In this document: in pieces, positions 18,193 through 27,817 of the stretch
Numbering within the stretch: position 1 is the stretch's first letter
Layout: the number at the start of each line of letters is the position of its first letter
NCBI GenBank assembly: GCA_002368155.1
Contig: AP018180.1
Span: 6,637,417-6,690,321 of the forward strand
DNA from: Nostoc carneum NIES-2107
GTDB lineage: Bacteria > Cyanobacteriota > Cyanobacteriia > Cyanobacteriales > Nostocaceae
Length of the DNA stretch: 52,905 nucleotides
Reading direction: 5' to 3'
The notes under the pieces: generated by a model
Told to the model about the DNA's origin: nothing
Seen by the model: only the letters and a program-made list of their open reading frames with translations
Databases searched by the model: none
Made by a program: the position numbers and the translations under genes

Positions 18193-18423
18193 ATGGAACT
18201 GACGATTGACAACGTGGAAACAGTATTGGATGAAATGCGCCCTTATTTAATATCGGATGGCGGTAATGTGGAGCTTGTAGAACTTGATGGGCCTATCGTT
18301 AAATTGCGTTTACAAGGAGCCTGCGGTTCTTGTCCTAGCTCTACTATGACTTTAAGAATGGGTATTGAACGTCGTCTACGGGAAATGATTCCCGAAATTG
18401 CTGAAGTAGAGCAAGTTATCTAG
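18193..18423 (+). CDS. nfu: Nfu-type iron-sulfur cluster scaffold protein (NifU C-terminal domain)
   Basis: A 76-residue single-domain protein matching the NifU C-terminal (Nfu) domain, which carries a labile [4Fe-4S] cluster between subunits and passes it to apoproteins such as photosystem I and ferredoxins. The CxxC is Cys44 and Cys47 in GACGSCPSS. The N-terminal [18 protein letters not shown] is the family signature, and the length equals that of stand-alone cyanobacterial Nfu proteins. The ATG at 18193 follows an AT-rich leader. The gene stands alone between STRR blocks, 179 nt before the GH57 gene. This is a housekeeping function in oxygenic phototrophs. Confidence 0.95.
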   Translation: MELTIDNVETVLDEMRPYLISDGGNVELVELDGPIVKLRLQGACGSCPSSTMTLRMGIERRLREMIPEIAEVEQVI

Positions 18424-18426
18424 GAA

Positions 18427-18596
18427 TTAGGGACTGGGGACTGGGGACTAGGGACTGGGGAATGGGGAATAGGTATGAGGGAGATGGGGGAGATGAGGGA
18501 GACGAGGAGAAATTATTGCCAATGCCCTATGCCCTATGCCCTATGCCCTATGCCCTATGCCCAATTCCCAATTCCCAATGCCCATTACCCCGTAAT
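18427..18596. repeat. STRR arrays GGGGACT and TATGCCC
   Basis: Two arrays between nfu and the GH57 gene: GGGACTG-type heptamers (18430-18470), then GGGAGA-type and about six TATGCCC units (18520-18560), followed by AATTCCC units. Noncoding. Confidence 0.9.
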
Positions 18597-18601
18597 TTCC
18601 T

Positions 18602-20836
18602 ATGACCCAACCTCTGTACGTTGCCTTTATTTGGCATCAACATCAGCCGCTGTACAAATCTCCTGACAGCGGCGTTTCTTTATCTTCTAGTCAACAGTAC
18701 CGCTTACCTTGGGTGAGGTTACATGGTACTAAGGATTATCTAGATTTGGTGTTACTTTTGGAACGATATCCCAACTTGCACCAAACTGTAAATTTAGTAC
18801 CATCTCTGATACTGCAACTGGAAGATTATATTGCTGGCACAGCTTTTGACCCCTATCTCACTGCCAGTTTGACACCAGTGGAACAGTTGACTCTACAACA
18901 GCGGGAGTTTGTTGTTAAACATTTTTTTGATGCCAATCACCACACCTTGATTGACCCCCACCCCCGCTATGCCGAGTTGTATTACCAAAAGCAGGAAAAA
19001 GGGGAAGCTTGGTGTTTAGAAAATTGGCAACACCATGATTACAGCGATTTGCTAGCTTGGCATAATCTGGCGTGGATCGATCCCCTGTTTTGGGATGATC
19101 CAGAAATTGCTACTTGGTTAAATCAAGGTCGCAATTTTACTTTAAGCGATCGCCAGCGGATTTATTCTAAACAGAAGGAAATTCTCAGCCGCATTATTCC
19201 CCAACACCGCAAAATGCAAGCGGCTGGGCAGTTGGAAGTCACAACCACGCCTTACACTCACCCGATTCTGCCCTTACTGGCTGATACTCATTCCGGTCGG
19301 GTAGCTGTGCCGCAAATGAATTTACCACAGCAGCGTTTTCAGTGGGCAGAAGATATTCCCCGTCACTTAAATAAAGCCTGGGAGTTATATAAAGACCGCT
19401 TTGGACAAGAACCGCGTGGCTTATGGCCTTCGGAACAATCAGTTAGCCCAGCTATATTACCGTATATTATCAAACAAGGATTTAAGTGGATTTGCTCGGA
19501 TGAAGCGGTTTTAGGCTGGACGCTGAAACACTTTTTCCATCGCGATGGGGCGGGGAATGTGGAAGAACCAGAATTACTCTATCGACCTTATCGCCTCCAA
19601 ACTCCAGCCGGGGATGTGTCAATTGTCTTCCGCGATCACAGATTATCGGATTTGATTGGCTTTACCTATGGGGCGATGCCGACAAAACAAGCTGTAGCAG
19701 ATTTAGTCGGACACCTGCAAGCGATCGCTAAAATGCAAAGAGACCGACAAAGCGAACAACCTTGGTTAGTCACTATTGCCTTGGATGGCGAAAATTGCTG
19801 GGAATTTTATCCCCAAGATGGCAAACTCTTCCTAGAGGCTTTATATCAAACTCTGAGTAACGAACCCCATTTAAAACTCGTCACAGTTTCAGAATATCTG
19901 GAAAAGTTTCCTGCTACAGCCACTATTCCCGGAGAACAACTGCATAGCGGTTCTTGGGTTGATGGTAGCTTTACCACTTGGATTGGCGACCCTGTGAAAA
20001 ACCGCGCCTGGGATTACCTGACACAAGCGAGGAATATGCTTGCGAGTCACCCAGAAGCCACAGAAGAAAATAACCCAGAAGCATGGGAAGCTTTATATGC
20101 AGCCGAAGGTTCCGATTGGTTTTGGTGGTTTGGGGAAGGACATTCCTCAAATCAAGATGCCATTTTTGACCAGTTATTTCGCGAACACCTCTATGGCATT
20201 TACAAAGCATTAAATGAGCCGATACCGCCTTATCTCAGACAACCATTAGAAATCCACGCAGCCCGCACAGACCATACTCCCCAAGGGTTTATTCATCCCA
20301 TTATCGATGGTAAAGGTGATGAACAGGACTGGGATAAGGCTGGACGCATAGAAATCGGCGGCGCACGGGGTACAATGCACAACAGCAGTGCCATTCAGCG
20401 ACTTTGGTATGGGGTAGATCACCTCAATTTCTATTTGCGGATGGATGTCAAAAACGGTATTTTACCAGGGCAAGGTTTACCCACAGAGTTGAATTTGCTG
20501 TGGTTTTATCCCAACAAAACCATGCACAATAGCCCCATTCCTTTGGCAGAACTCCCAGATGTAGCGCCAGTTAATTACCTGTATCACCATCATCTAGAAA
20601 TTAATTTACTGACGCAATCGGTGCAGTTTCGCGAAGCCGGAGAACATCTTCAATGGTATCCGCGTTTTAGCCGCGCGCAAGTAGCGTTTGACCATTGTTT
20701 AGAAGTGGCGGTACCTTGGGCAGATTTACAAGTTCCGCCGGATTACCCGTTGCGTCTAGTGTTTGTTTTGGCAGATGAAGGACGCTTCTGCAATTATTTA
20801 CCGGAAAATGCTTTGATTCCGATTGAGGTGCCTTAG
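18602..20836 (+). CDS. Glycoside hydrolase family 57 (alpha-amylase/branching-enzyme type)
   Basis: A 744-residue GH57 enzyme; the family cleaves or rearranges alpha-1,4/1,6-glucans by a retaining mechanism. Region 1 is FIWHQHQPLY near the N-terminus, and the catalytic nucleophile motif is RGLWPSEQS with Glu278. The following GFKWICSDEAVLG and the later IALDGENCWEFYPQDG are also family regions; the Asp in the latter may be the acid/base. A C-terminal beta-sandwich (about residues 560-744) with a repeated aromatic/acidic pattern probably binds carbohydrate. No signal peptide, so it is cytoplasmic and fits glycogen metabolism. The ATG at 18602 directly follows an STRR block. Amylopullulanase or debranching activity cannot be separated by eye. 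Confidence 0.9.
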   Translation: MTQPLYVAFIWHQHQPLYKSPDSGVSLSSSQQYRLPWVRLHGTKDYLDLVLLLERYPNLHQTVNLVPSLILQLEDYIAGTAFDPYLTASLTPVEQLTLQQREFVVKHFFDANHHTLIDPHPRYAELYYQKQEKGEAWCLENWQHHDYSDLLAWHNLAWIDPLFWDDPEIATWLNQGRNFTLSDRQRIYSKQKEILSRIIPQHRKMQAAGQLEVTTTPYTHPILPLLADTHSGRVAVPQMNLPQQRFQWAEDIPRHLNKAWELYKDRFGQEPRGLWPSEQSVSPAILPYIIKQGFKWICSDEAVLGWTLKHFFHRDGAGNVEEPELLYRPYRLQTPAGDVSIVFRDHRLSDLIGFTYGAMPTKQAVADLVGHLQAIAKMQRDRQSEQPWLVTIALDGENCWEFYPQDGKLFLEALYQTLSNEPHLKLVTVSEYLEKFPATATIPGEQLHSGSWVDGSFTTWIGDPVKNRAWDYLTQARNMLASHPEATEENNPEAWEALYAAEGSDWFWWFGEGHSSNQDAIFDQLFREHLYGIYKALNEPIPPYLRQPLEIHAARTDHTPQGFIHPIIDGKGDEQDWDKAGRIEIGGARGTMHNSSAIQRLWYGVDHLNFYLRMDVKNGILPGQGLPTELNLLWFYPNKTMHNSPIPLAELPDVAPVNYLYHHHLEINLLTQSVQFREAGEHLQWYPRFSRAQVAFDHCLEVAVPWADLQVPPDYPLRLVFVLADEGRFCNYLPENALIPIEVP

Positions 20837-20862
20837 AAACTCCAAAAAACAATACCTAAATA

Positions 20863-20930
20863 TTAGGGGCACAGCAAAGAAAGACTTTCGGTGAAACTGA
20901 ACCGATATCTGAGCCTAGACTGTGCCCTAA
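20863..20930 (+). terminator. Long-range hairpin after the GH57 gene
   Basis: TTAGGGGCACAG (20863-20874) pairs with CTGTGCCCTAA (20920-20930), enclosing 45 nt. It lies 27 nt after the GH57 stop and is followed by TTTGTGTTTTA. Probably a terminator; a small structured RNA is not excluded. Confidence 0.5.
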
Positions 20931-21290
20931 TTTGTGTTTTATTTAACTTATAAATACTATTTTGTATTCGGTAATTACTTAAATATTCAGTGAGTTTCGC
21001 ATTTTTTATGAAAAACTCATAATCACCTAGCCATTTGTTAAGTCTTTTCTAATAGGTTAATTAATTATTAAGTAGGAATTTAACCATTTAATATGCAGCA
21101 TTTTAGTGCTTAATAGTAAGCTACTTAATTTCTCGTGGAAAATTTGGCATCTTTTTGAAATTTTTATGGGCAGTTTTGTATTTATACAGTGTCAAATATC
21201 ATGATTTAGCAAAGATATCGTATTTCTACTAGCGCTCAGTTGTCTTTATCTGTAAATTAAAGGCAAGCAGAGAGTAGAAATTCTTGAGAG
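20931..21290. other. AT-rich intergenic region before the Ser/Thr kinase
   Basis: No gene or repeat recognised in about 360 bp. It should hold the promoter of the kinase gene at 21291. Confidence 0.45.
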
Positions 21291-22382
21291 ATGAATAGAT
21301 TTTCCCCACAAATGAAGTATTTCCACGAGTCTATATTGCAGCAAACTCGGCTGAGTCAGATGTGCGGAACTCAAGAACTATTTCGCGATCGCTATGAAAT
21401 TGTCAGAATTTTAGGTAGAGGTGGTTTTGGGATCACCTATTTAGCAAAAAATGCCATATTACCAGGTCAACCTTGGTGTGTAATTAAGCAACTTTCTCCT
21501 AAGGTAACTAATACTAGTATTTGGGAAAAAGCTTATGAGCGATTTGAAAAAGAAGCCCAAGCTTTAGCCAAATTGGGTAGTCATCCCCAGATACCCATGC
21601 TGTTAGACTACTTTGAAGTTAATGGCACTTTTTATTTAGTTCAAGAGTATATACATGGTTATAATTTAGCCTTTGATGTCAAACGCAACGGGCCAAAAAA
21701 AGAAGCGGAAGTTAAGCAGTTTTTAAAGGAAATATTGCCAGTATTAGAGTATCTACATGAACATCAGATTGTGCATCGTGATATCAAGCCTCAGAATTTA
21801 TTACGTTGTAAATATGACCAGCGGTTTGTGCTGATTGATTTTGGTGCAGTCAAAGAAGAACTGGCTGATGTCTGTGAAAATTCTCTCGATGATGCTACTT
21901 GTACTTTTGTGGGGACAATAGGATTTGCACCACCAGAACAGTTTTCTCTACATTCTGTTTATGCTAGTGACATTTATGCGCTAGGTATGACTTGTCTTTA
22001 TTTACTAACTGGTAAAGGGCCTCTAGAATTTGCCTACGATCACAATAATGATGAAGTTTGCTGGCAACAAGAAGTTAATGTCAGTAGCAGTTTTGCCAAA
22101 ATTTTAGGTAAAATGCTCAAAATTTCCTTAAAAGAGCGTTTTCAAACAGTTGACGAATTGAAAAGAGCTTTAGAGTTGGAAGAGTATGCACCCGCATTAA
22201 CTGAATGTTTAGCTATCCAAACCCCTAGAGTTATTAATAAAACCAAAGCAAAAGAGCCTACTTCGCAGATGTACTTACCTTCTATCCAAAGAACTGCGAT
22301 CGCTATCCGTGAATGGAAAGAAAAACGTCGGGAAAAAGAAGCATACAATAATTTGAAACAATGCTTACATAACGTCAAGTAA
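21291..22382 (+). CDS. Eukaryotic-like Ser/Thr protein kinase (Hanks type)
   Basis: A 363-residue kinase with the full set of Hanks motifs: P-loop GRGGFG (near residue 44), catalytic Lys in CVIKQL, HRDIKPQN, DFG (IDFGAV), and APPEQ in place of APE. The kinase domain takes up residues about 36-300; the basic tail of about 60 residues has no recognised domain. No TM helix, so it is cytoplasmic, in contrast to the two related kinases downstream. It phosphorylates Ser or Thr on unknown partners. The ATG at 21291 is first in frame, and the ribosome site is weak. It starts a plus-strand run of signalling genes that continues to 31450, interrupted by one minus-strand gene. Confidence 0.93.
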   Translation: MNRFSPQMKYFHESILQQTRLSQMCGTQELFRDRYEIVRILGRGGFGITYLAKNAILPGQPWCVIKQLSPKVTNTSIWEKAYERFEKEAQALAKLGSHPQIPMLLDYFEVNGTFYLVQEYIHGYNLAFDVKRNGPKKEAEVKQFLKEILPVLEYLHEHQIVHRDIKPQNLLRCKYDQRFVLIDFGAVKEELADVCENSLDDATCTFVGTIGFAPPEQFSLHSVYASDIYALGMTCLYLLTGKGPLEFAYDHNNDEVCWQQEVNVSSSFAKILGKMLKISLKERFQTVDELKRALELEEYAPALTECLAIQTPRVINKTKAKEPTSQMYLPSIQRTAIAIREWKEKRREKEAYNNLKQCLHNVK

Positions 22383-22493
22383 AAGGCAGTAAACAATAGG
22401 GAAAAGATGATAATGCTAATTTACTTTTCTTTCCCTACTGCCATCTTTTTACTTACTCTTTTCAGTAATATTTAAATTCTTGGGTAGCGAATG

Positions 22494-22603
22494 ATATAGA
22501 ACTGATATTTGATAGTTGAGAAAAATCAGTATCCTTTATAGCCATTCTTCTCGTTTCCCTACCCGCAACCATAATTTCAAACATCAAATCAGCTTGCTAT
22601 AGC
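22494..22603. repeat. MITE-like element C
   Basis: Inverted ends: ATATAGAACTGATATTTGAT on the left and ATCAAATCAGCTTGCTATAG on the right, about 110 bp apart. Same type of termini as elements A and B. Noncoding, between two kinase genes. Confidence 0.5.
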
Positions 22604-22866
22604 CAAGTAAATATTCTCTGACTTGCTTTTTTACAATACTGAAAAATTAGATTATTATATAATCGAGAAATAATTCTGTTGGCTCTCTTGGTTTTCCCCA
22701 AATTGAGGAAAATTGACTATAATCTACAAACGCTGACTATATTAAGTAATTCCCCATTCCCCACACAGGGATTTTCTACCACCACTACAACAGAGCCAAT
22801 CTACCAACCAGGGAAATTGCGGGTCAAACTTAGCATAAATTGTCATGCAGTAGCGCCTGTCACATC

Positions 22867-24900
22867 ATGATCTGCTGCTTAAATCCTGATTGTCCAAATC
22901 CTTTAAATCCTGATGAAAATAAGTTTTGCCAATCTTGTAATACACCACTTATCAGCCTTTTAAGAAATCGCTTCCGTGTTATTCGCGTGCTTTCTGATGA
23001 GGGGGGATTTGGTAGAACTTACCTATCACAAGATGTAGATAAACTACATGAACGTTGCGTGATCAAGCAATTAGCTCCGAAGTTCCAAGGAACTTGGTCA
23101 CAAAAAAAAGCGATGGAGTTATTTGCAGAAGAAGCTAAGCGACTGCAACAACTTGGTGAACATCCGCAAATTCCCACATTATTAGCTTATTTTGAGCAAG
23201 ACCACTGCCTATATTTAGTGCAGCAGTTTATTAATGGACATAATTTGTTAACGGAGTTACACAAACGCAAAACCTATAAAGACAAAGAAATTCTCGCGAT
23301 TTTAACTGATTTACTCCCGATTCTGAAATTTATTCATGATCGCGGAGTTATTCACCGTGACCTCAAGCCAGAAAATATTATTCGCCGTCATAGTGATGGA
23401 CGCTTATGTTTGATAGATTTTGGTTCTTCAAAGCAGTTAACAGCCAGAGTTCAAAATAAAACTGGTACTTCTATTGGTTCTCATGGTTACTCACCAATTG
23501 AACAAATTAGAGATGGTCAAGCTTATCCAGCTAGTGATTTATTTGGCTTGGGAACTACTTGCTTTCATTTATTAACAGGCATTTCTCCCTTTCAATTGTG
23601 GACAGAACATGGATATTCTTGGGTGACAAATTGGCGACAATATTTGCGTAGTCCCCTGAGTCCAGAATTGGATAAGCTGCTGGATAAGTTGTTACAAAAA
23701 GATATCCGCCACCGCTATCAATCAGTTGATGAAGTCATTAAAGATTTGTCGTTTAAACAACCACTGCGACTGCTACCCTCTGTTAAATTAACTGGTAATA
23801 CTCCAAAAACTCAAACACAACGTTTACCTAAAAAATATAACTTCTTCAGAATTTTGGTTTTAGCATCTGCGGCAACTCTACTGTTTGGATTTGGCGAATC
23901 TTGGTATAAACAAATATACAAACTCCAAACCAATTTATCTTCTCGCCTGACTCAAACCCATAATCATCGCGATCGCAGCGATGCTGTTTTGGATCAGCCA
24001 CAGATAAGTTTGGGGAACATCTCCTTGGCTAATACCTTACAAACCAATGACAATGGCATTTTATCTGTGGCTATTAGTCCCAATGGTCGGTTGCTAGCAA
24101 GTAATAGCGATCGCACAATCCAAGTATGGAATCTCGCCACTGGTAAGCAAGTCTCCAAGCTCAAAGGCCACTCCCAAAGGGTGAATGTGGTGGCGATTAG
24201 TCCTAATGGCAAAATTCTCGTGAGTGGTAGTGAGGACAGCACTGTCAAAGTGTGGAATTTGTCCACAGGTAAATTAATTCGTACCTTGGAAGGACATACA
24301 GATTCAGTTCATGCTTTAGCAATTAGCGCCGATAGTAAAATTCTTGCTAGTGGAAGTGATGATAACACCATCAAATTGTGGAATCTGGAAACAGGTAAGC
24401 ATCTCCACACATTGGTAGGACATGAATTTTGGGTGCGATCAATTGCTATGAGTCCAGATGGTCAAATTTTGGCTAGCGGTAGTTTTGATAAAACTATCAA
24501 ACTGTGGAATGTAGCTAAAGGATATGCGATTCGTACCCTCATAGGGGATGGAAAAACTATTACATCTCTGGCTATTAGTCCGGATGGCAAAATATTAGCT
24601 AGTGCTAACCGCGATCGCACAATTAAACTCTGGAACTTATCTAATGGAACAGCAATTCGCACCCTCTCTGGTCATGTAAATACTGTTACATCTCTTGCTA
24701 TGAGTCCAGATGGTAAAACCTTAGCTAGTGGGAGTCGCGACCGCACAATTAAACTGTGGAATTTATCTAATGGGGAGAATATTTTAACACTAAATGGGCA
24801 CAGAAATACCGTAACCTCTATTACTTTTAGTTCTAATGGTCAAACTATAATTAGCGCTAGCGAGGACAATACTATAAAGATTTGGTATACACGTAAGTAA
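22867..24900 (+). CDS. Zinc-ribbon/Ser-Thr kinase/TM/WD40 protein 1
   Basis: A 677-residue protein read from the ATG at 22867, which gives the same N-terminus (MICCLNPDCPNPLN) as the paralogue at 27818. The order is: zinc ribbon with Cys4, Cys9, Cys21 and Cys24; Hanks kinase (about 35-290) with GGFGRTY, CVIKQL, HRDLKPEN and IDFGSSK, where the usual APE is SPIEQ; one TM segment (about 325-342); then seven WD40 repeats (about 390-675), each ending in a W-N-L/V or similar, a complete propeller. The kinase should face the cytoplasm and the propeller the periplasm or thylakoid lumen. An upstream in-frame TTG start is less likely. Transmembrane kinases of this design are known in filamentous cyanobacteria; ligands are unknown. 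Confidence 0.92.
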   Translation: MICCLNPDCPNPLNPDENKFCQSCNTPLISLLRNRFRVIRVLSDEGGFGRTYLSQDVDKLHERCVIKQLAPKFQGTWSQKKAMELFAEEAKRLQQLGEHPQIPTLLAYFEQDHCLYLVQQFINGHNLLTELHKRKTYKDKEILAILTDLLPILKFIHDRGVIHRDLKPENIIRRHSDGRLCLIDFGSSKQLTARVQNKTGTSIGSHGYSPIEQIRDGQAYPASDLFGLGTTCFHLLTGISPFQLWTEHGYSWVTNWRQYLRSPLSPELDKLLDKLLQKDIRHRYQSVDEVIKDLSFKQPLRLLPSVKLTGNTPKTQTQRLPKKYNFFRILVLASAATLLFGFGESWYKQIYKLQTNLSSRLTQTHNHRDRSDAVLDQPQISLGNISLANTLQTNDNGILSVAISPNGRLLASNSDRTIQVWNLATGKQVSKLKGHSQRVNVVAISPNGKILVSGSEDSTVKVWNLSTGKLIRTLEGHTDSVHALAISADSKILASGSDDNTIKLWNLETGKHLHTLVGHEFWVRSIAMSPDGQILASGSFDKTIKLWNVAKGYAIRTLIGDGKTITSLAISPDGKILASANRDRTIKLWNLSNGTAIRTLSGHVNTVTSLAMSPDGKTLASGSRDRTIKLWNLSNGENILTLNGHRNTVTSITFSSNGQTIISASEDNTIKIWYTRK

Positions 24901-25004
24901 AAAATCTGAGCTTACAATATAATACTCTTTTATACAGTCAGTAATTCTATCGAAATGCTTGCTATATTGTGCAGCATAAGGATAATGCCACTGGGAGATC
25001 TGCG

Positions 25005-26027
25005 ATGTCTGTAAATAAAACTAACTCCGCACTGCGAGTCCTCACAGCCACAGTCTTCCTGCTTTCGGGAGTTGGGGGAGTTGTGTCTTCGGAAGTTCCC
25101 TCAGTTGCAACTGGTGAGACATCTTCTCCGAAATTGCCAGTCTCAGATGTCTTAACTCTCAAAGGCAATTCTGGATCGGTGAAGGGCGTTGCTATTAGCC
25201 CCGATGGTAAAACCTTGGCTAGTGTAAGTACAGATAATCATATCAAACTGTGGAATTTAGCTACAGGCAAAGAAATCCGGACTATAGATGGTCATACTAA
25301 CTGGGTAAATTCTGTAGTATTTAGCCCTGATGGTAAAACTCTTGCTAGTGGTAGCTTAGATAAAACGATTAAGTTGTGGGATGTAGCTAGTGGCAGAGAA
25401 ATTCGTACTCTCAAAGGACATCTCTTATCTGTTGAATCTATATCCTTCAGCCGAGATGGTACTAAATTGGCTAGTGCTAGCTGGGATCAAACCCTAAAAG
25501 TTTGGGATGTAGCTACTGGAGAAGTTATACGCACGCTCAAAGGACAGTGTGACATATTTAATTCTGTAGCTTTTAGCCCAGATGGAAATACTATTGTTAG
25601 TAGCAATCATTTTGATAAGAATGTCAAACTGTGGAATATTTCCACTGGAGAAGTCATACATACCCTCAGTGGTCATACTGATGTAGTTAATTCTGTAGCC
25701 GTTAGTCCTGATGGTCAAACCGTAGCTAGTGGTAGTTGGGATGGCACAATCAAACTGTGGAATGCCTCAACAGGAAGGGAAATCACTACCCTCAGAGGTG
25801 ATAACAAAAGAGTTTGGTCTGTAGCCTTCAGTGCCGATAGCAAACACCTAGTGAGTGGTGGCTGGGATGGTACCGTCAGAGTGTGGAATGTCCCAGAAAA
25901 GCAAGAAATACAGACTTTAACAGGGCATAAAAGCAAAATTTGGGCTGTAGCCTTTAACCCAGATGGCAAGACTGTTGTGAGTGCTAGCAAAGACACCACT
26001 ATCAAAGTTTGGCCAGTAGTACAGTAA
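25005..26027 (+). CDS. Exported seven-blade WD40 protein
   Basis: A 340-residue protein from the ATG at 25005, preceded by GGGAG at a good distance; an upstream GTG start is less likely. Residues about 10-30 form a hydrophobic signal-like segment (VLTATVFLLSGVGGVV) with a small-residue cleavage region after it. The rest is seven WD40 repeats, each with the SPDG-type turn and a terminal KLWN or KVW, which closes one propeller. There is no enzyme domain. It lies 104 nt after the kinase/WD40 gene and its blades resemble those of that protein, so it may be a kinase-less sibling that competes for the same partner outside the cytoplasm. That role is inference. Confidence 0.88.
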   Translation: MSVNKTNSALRVLTATVFLLSGVGGVVSSEVPSVATGETSSPKLPVSDVLTLKGNSGSVKGVAISPDGKTLASVSTDNHIKLWNLATGKEIRTIDGHTNWVNSVVFSPDGKTLASGSLDKTIKLWDVASGREIRTLKGHLLSVESISFSRDGTKLASASWDQTLKVWDVATGEVIRTLKGQCDIFNSVAFSPDGNTIVSSNHFDKNVKLWNISTGEVIHTLSGHTDVVNSVAVSPDGQTVASGSWDGTIKLWNASTGREITTLRGDNKRVWSVAFSADSKHLVSGGWDGTVRVWNVPEKQEIQTLTGHKSKIWAVAFNPDGKTVVSASKDTTIKVWPVVQ

Positions 26028-26044
26028 GGGACTTCCAACTTTTC

Positions 26045-26215
26045 TTGGCAGGGGGGCAGGGAGCAGGGAGCAGGGGGAGAATAAAAATATTCTCGGACTA
26101 TATTTGGATAATTTATTTTCTGGAAGTCCCTAAAAAGTTATTTTGGTTGGGTTTGGGTGTCGGGTGTTTGATATTTTTACCCATTACCCATTACCCAATC
26201 CCCAATCCCCAATCC
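26045..26215. repeat. STRR-type low-complexity block
   Basis: GGGGGCAGGGAGCAGGG units (26049-26080) and ATTACCC/AATCCCC heptamers (26178-26215), between two convergent genes. No clear terminator seen. Confidence 0.8.
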
Positions 26216-27475
26216 CTAATACATCGTCAAGCGATATCTACCACGTTGTTGCGGATTATTAGAAACTACCACGACATAGTAAGTATCATCTTCAGGCAAT
26301 CTAGCTCTGTCAATCAGGGCGCTATACTTACCATCTTTACCATTATCCGTAGCAACAATTTTGCCTTGAGAATTTAATAAGACTAGATAAGGAGAAAATT
26401 CTTCAAAGACGCTATCTACACGAATACTAACTAGCTGATCTTTTTTCCCCTCAAACTTAGAAACATTGTAGGGATTTTTGTTTTGCTTGAGGGTAAGACT
26501 TTGGGCGGTTAGTTCGCCAGATTCGTCTAAATTATAGCTAGCTCTATCATTCCTTAGTGCTAAACTATAGCGGCCTGCATCTCCTGGGTTGGTACTAGTA
26601 ACTGCGATGGTATATGTACCTTGAACAGGTAGTCTCACAAATACAAATGCATCTTTAATCCCGCTTGTTGTTTGGGCGCTGCTGCGTTTGACAATAACAT
26701 TATTATCAGGATCAAGCAGAAACATATAAGGGGTGAGACTCAAGTTATTAGAACGGCGTGTATCAGTACTACCACCTAGCCGAATTTGGATGAGTTGGTT
26801 TTCTCTCCCTTCAAATTGGTAGAAGTGAAAATACCTACCTTGAGACTGGAAATCACCTTTACCTAAAATACCGAAGGCGAAATCTACAAAGTTAATTGGC
26901 TTGTAATTGAGATTTTTCGGTGGCGAAACTGGCCCAGGCTGGCGATTTGGCCTGTTATTTGTTGATGGTTGGGTACTTGGTTGATAACCGCTGGGACTAG
27001 GACGGGTAGAACCATTATTTGAGGGTTGAGGTGCTGGTGTGGTATCTACTGGTTGAGAATTCCTCGGTTTGGGAGTAGGTTCGGGTGCAGTATCTACTGG
27101 TTGAGAAGTTCTTGGTTTAGGAGTAGGTGCTGGTGTGGTATCTACCGGTTGAGAATTCCTCGGTTTAGGAGTAGGCGCTGGTGCAGAATTTGTAGTTGCA
27201 GGCGGTACACGTGGGGGTATGGGTGAATCAATAGGTTGCTTAGGCTGTGAAGATGCAGGTGGTGGAGTAGTAGGTATCTGTTCAATTCCTTGTTCTACAG
27301 CCTCCGGTTGCCTTTCATCTGGTGTTTTAGCGATGGTAAACTTTACTGTAGATTCGGGAATTGTTAAAGCACCAATAGGTAGAGAATAACTGGTTAGTAA
27401 CAAGCTACCACTCAGCGAAAAAATTACACCTAAGTGCGATCGCAAAAGATATTTTTTATGATTTTTCTCTAGCAT
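26216..27475 (-). CDS. Exported protein with Pro-rich linker and two PPC-like domains
   Basis: A 419-residue protein. A basic start and a hydrophobic segment (about residues 13-35) give a signal peptide or anchor. Residues about 60-185 are Pro/Thr/Ser-rich and include an imperfect repeat unit PKPRNSQPVDTTPAPT in three copies. The C-terminal 230 residues hold two beta-sandwich modules resembling bacterial pre-peptidase C-terminal (PPC) domains, with patterns such as RYFHFYQFEGRENQLIQIRL, FVRLPVQGTYTIAVTS, and then LVSIRVDSVFEEFSPYLVLL and DDTYYVVVVSNN. No peptidase is attached. It should sit in the periplasm or outer envelope. It is the only minus-strand gene within the kinase/WD40 cluster; its promoter faces that of the second kinase/WD40 gene. 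Confidence 0.8.
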   Translation of the reverse strand: MLEKNHKKYLLRSHLGVIFSLSGSLLLTSYSLPIGALTIPESTVKFTIAKTPDERQPEAVEQGIEQIPTTPPPASSQPKQPIDSPIPPRVPPATTNSAPAPTPKPRNSQPVDTTPAPTPKPRTSQPVDTAPEPTPKPRNSQPVDTTPAPQPSNNGSTRPSPSGYQPSTQPSTNNRPNRQPGPVSPPKNLNYKPINFVDFAFGILGKGDFQSQGRYFHFYQFEGRENQLIQIRLGGSTDTRRSNNLSLTPYMFLLDPDNNVIVKRSSAQTTSGIKDAFVFVRLPVQGTYTIAVTSTNPGDAGRYSLALRNDRASYNLDESGELTAQSLTLKQNKNPYNVSKFEGKKDQLVSIRVDSVFEEFSPYLVLLNSQGKIVATDNGKDGKYSALIDRARLPEDDTYYVVVVSNNPQQRGRYRLTMY

Positions 27476-27817
27476 TTTTCACTCCTCATTTATTGCCTCA
27501 ATTAAGCTGAGGCTAGGCACTGCAAGTGGGCTAAAAATCATTGCCCAACCAAAAAAATCTGAATGGTGTCATCCCATTCAAAATGCAAAATTGCTTCACC
27601 CTGAAATATTGAGAGTATATATGCTCATCCACAACAAGCCATTTTCAACAGTGAGGATGCTGCTGGTAGTACTCTAAAAAGAATTTATTGTTTAATTCTA
27701 AATTGCTAAGTTACCTATAGATTACTTTCTGATTACAAAAAAATAATTTTGGCAACTTAATAGCAAAATTATTTGTCATGAATTAATATATACACAAACT
27801 GCAAATGGGTTCCCAGT
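27476..27817. other. Divergent promoter region
   Basis: 342 bp between the PPC protein (-) and the second kinase/WD40 gene (+). A short inverted repeat GCCTCA-N7-TGAGGC lies near 27494-27513, in the leader of the minus-strand gene. Otherwise AT-rich with no gene. Confidence 0.45.

Noticed and set aside
23994-24662. Minus-strand frames with repeated motifs inside the WD40 genes (also at 25715-26038 and 29044-29259)
   Set aside because: These are shadows of the WD40 repeats on the opposite strand.
27026-27226. A plus-strand frame with repeated Cys/Arg/Trp motifs
   Set aside because: It is the antisense of the Pro-rich repeats of the PPC protein; the repeat gives an open frame on the other strand.
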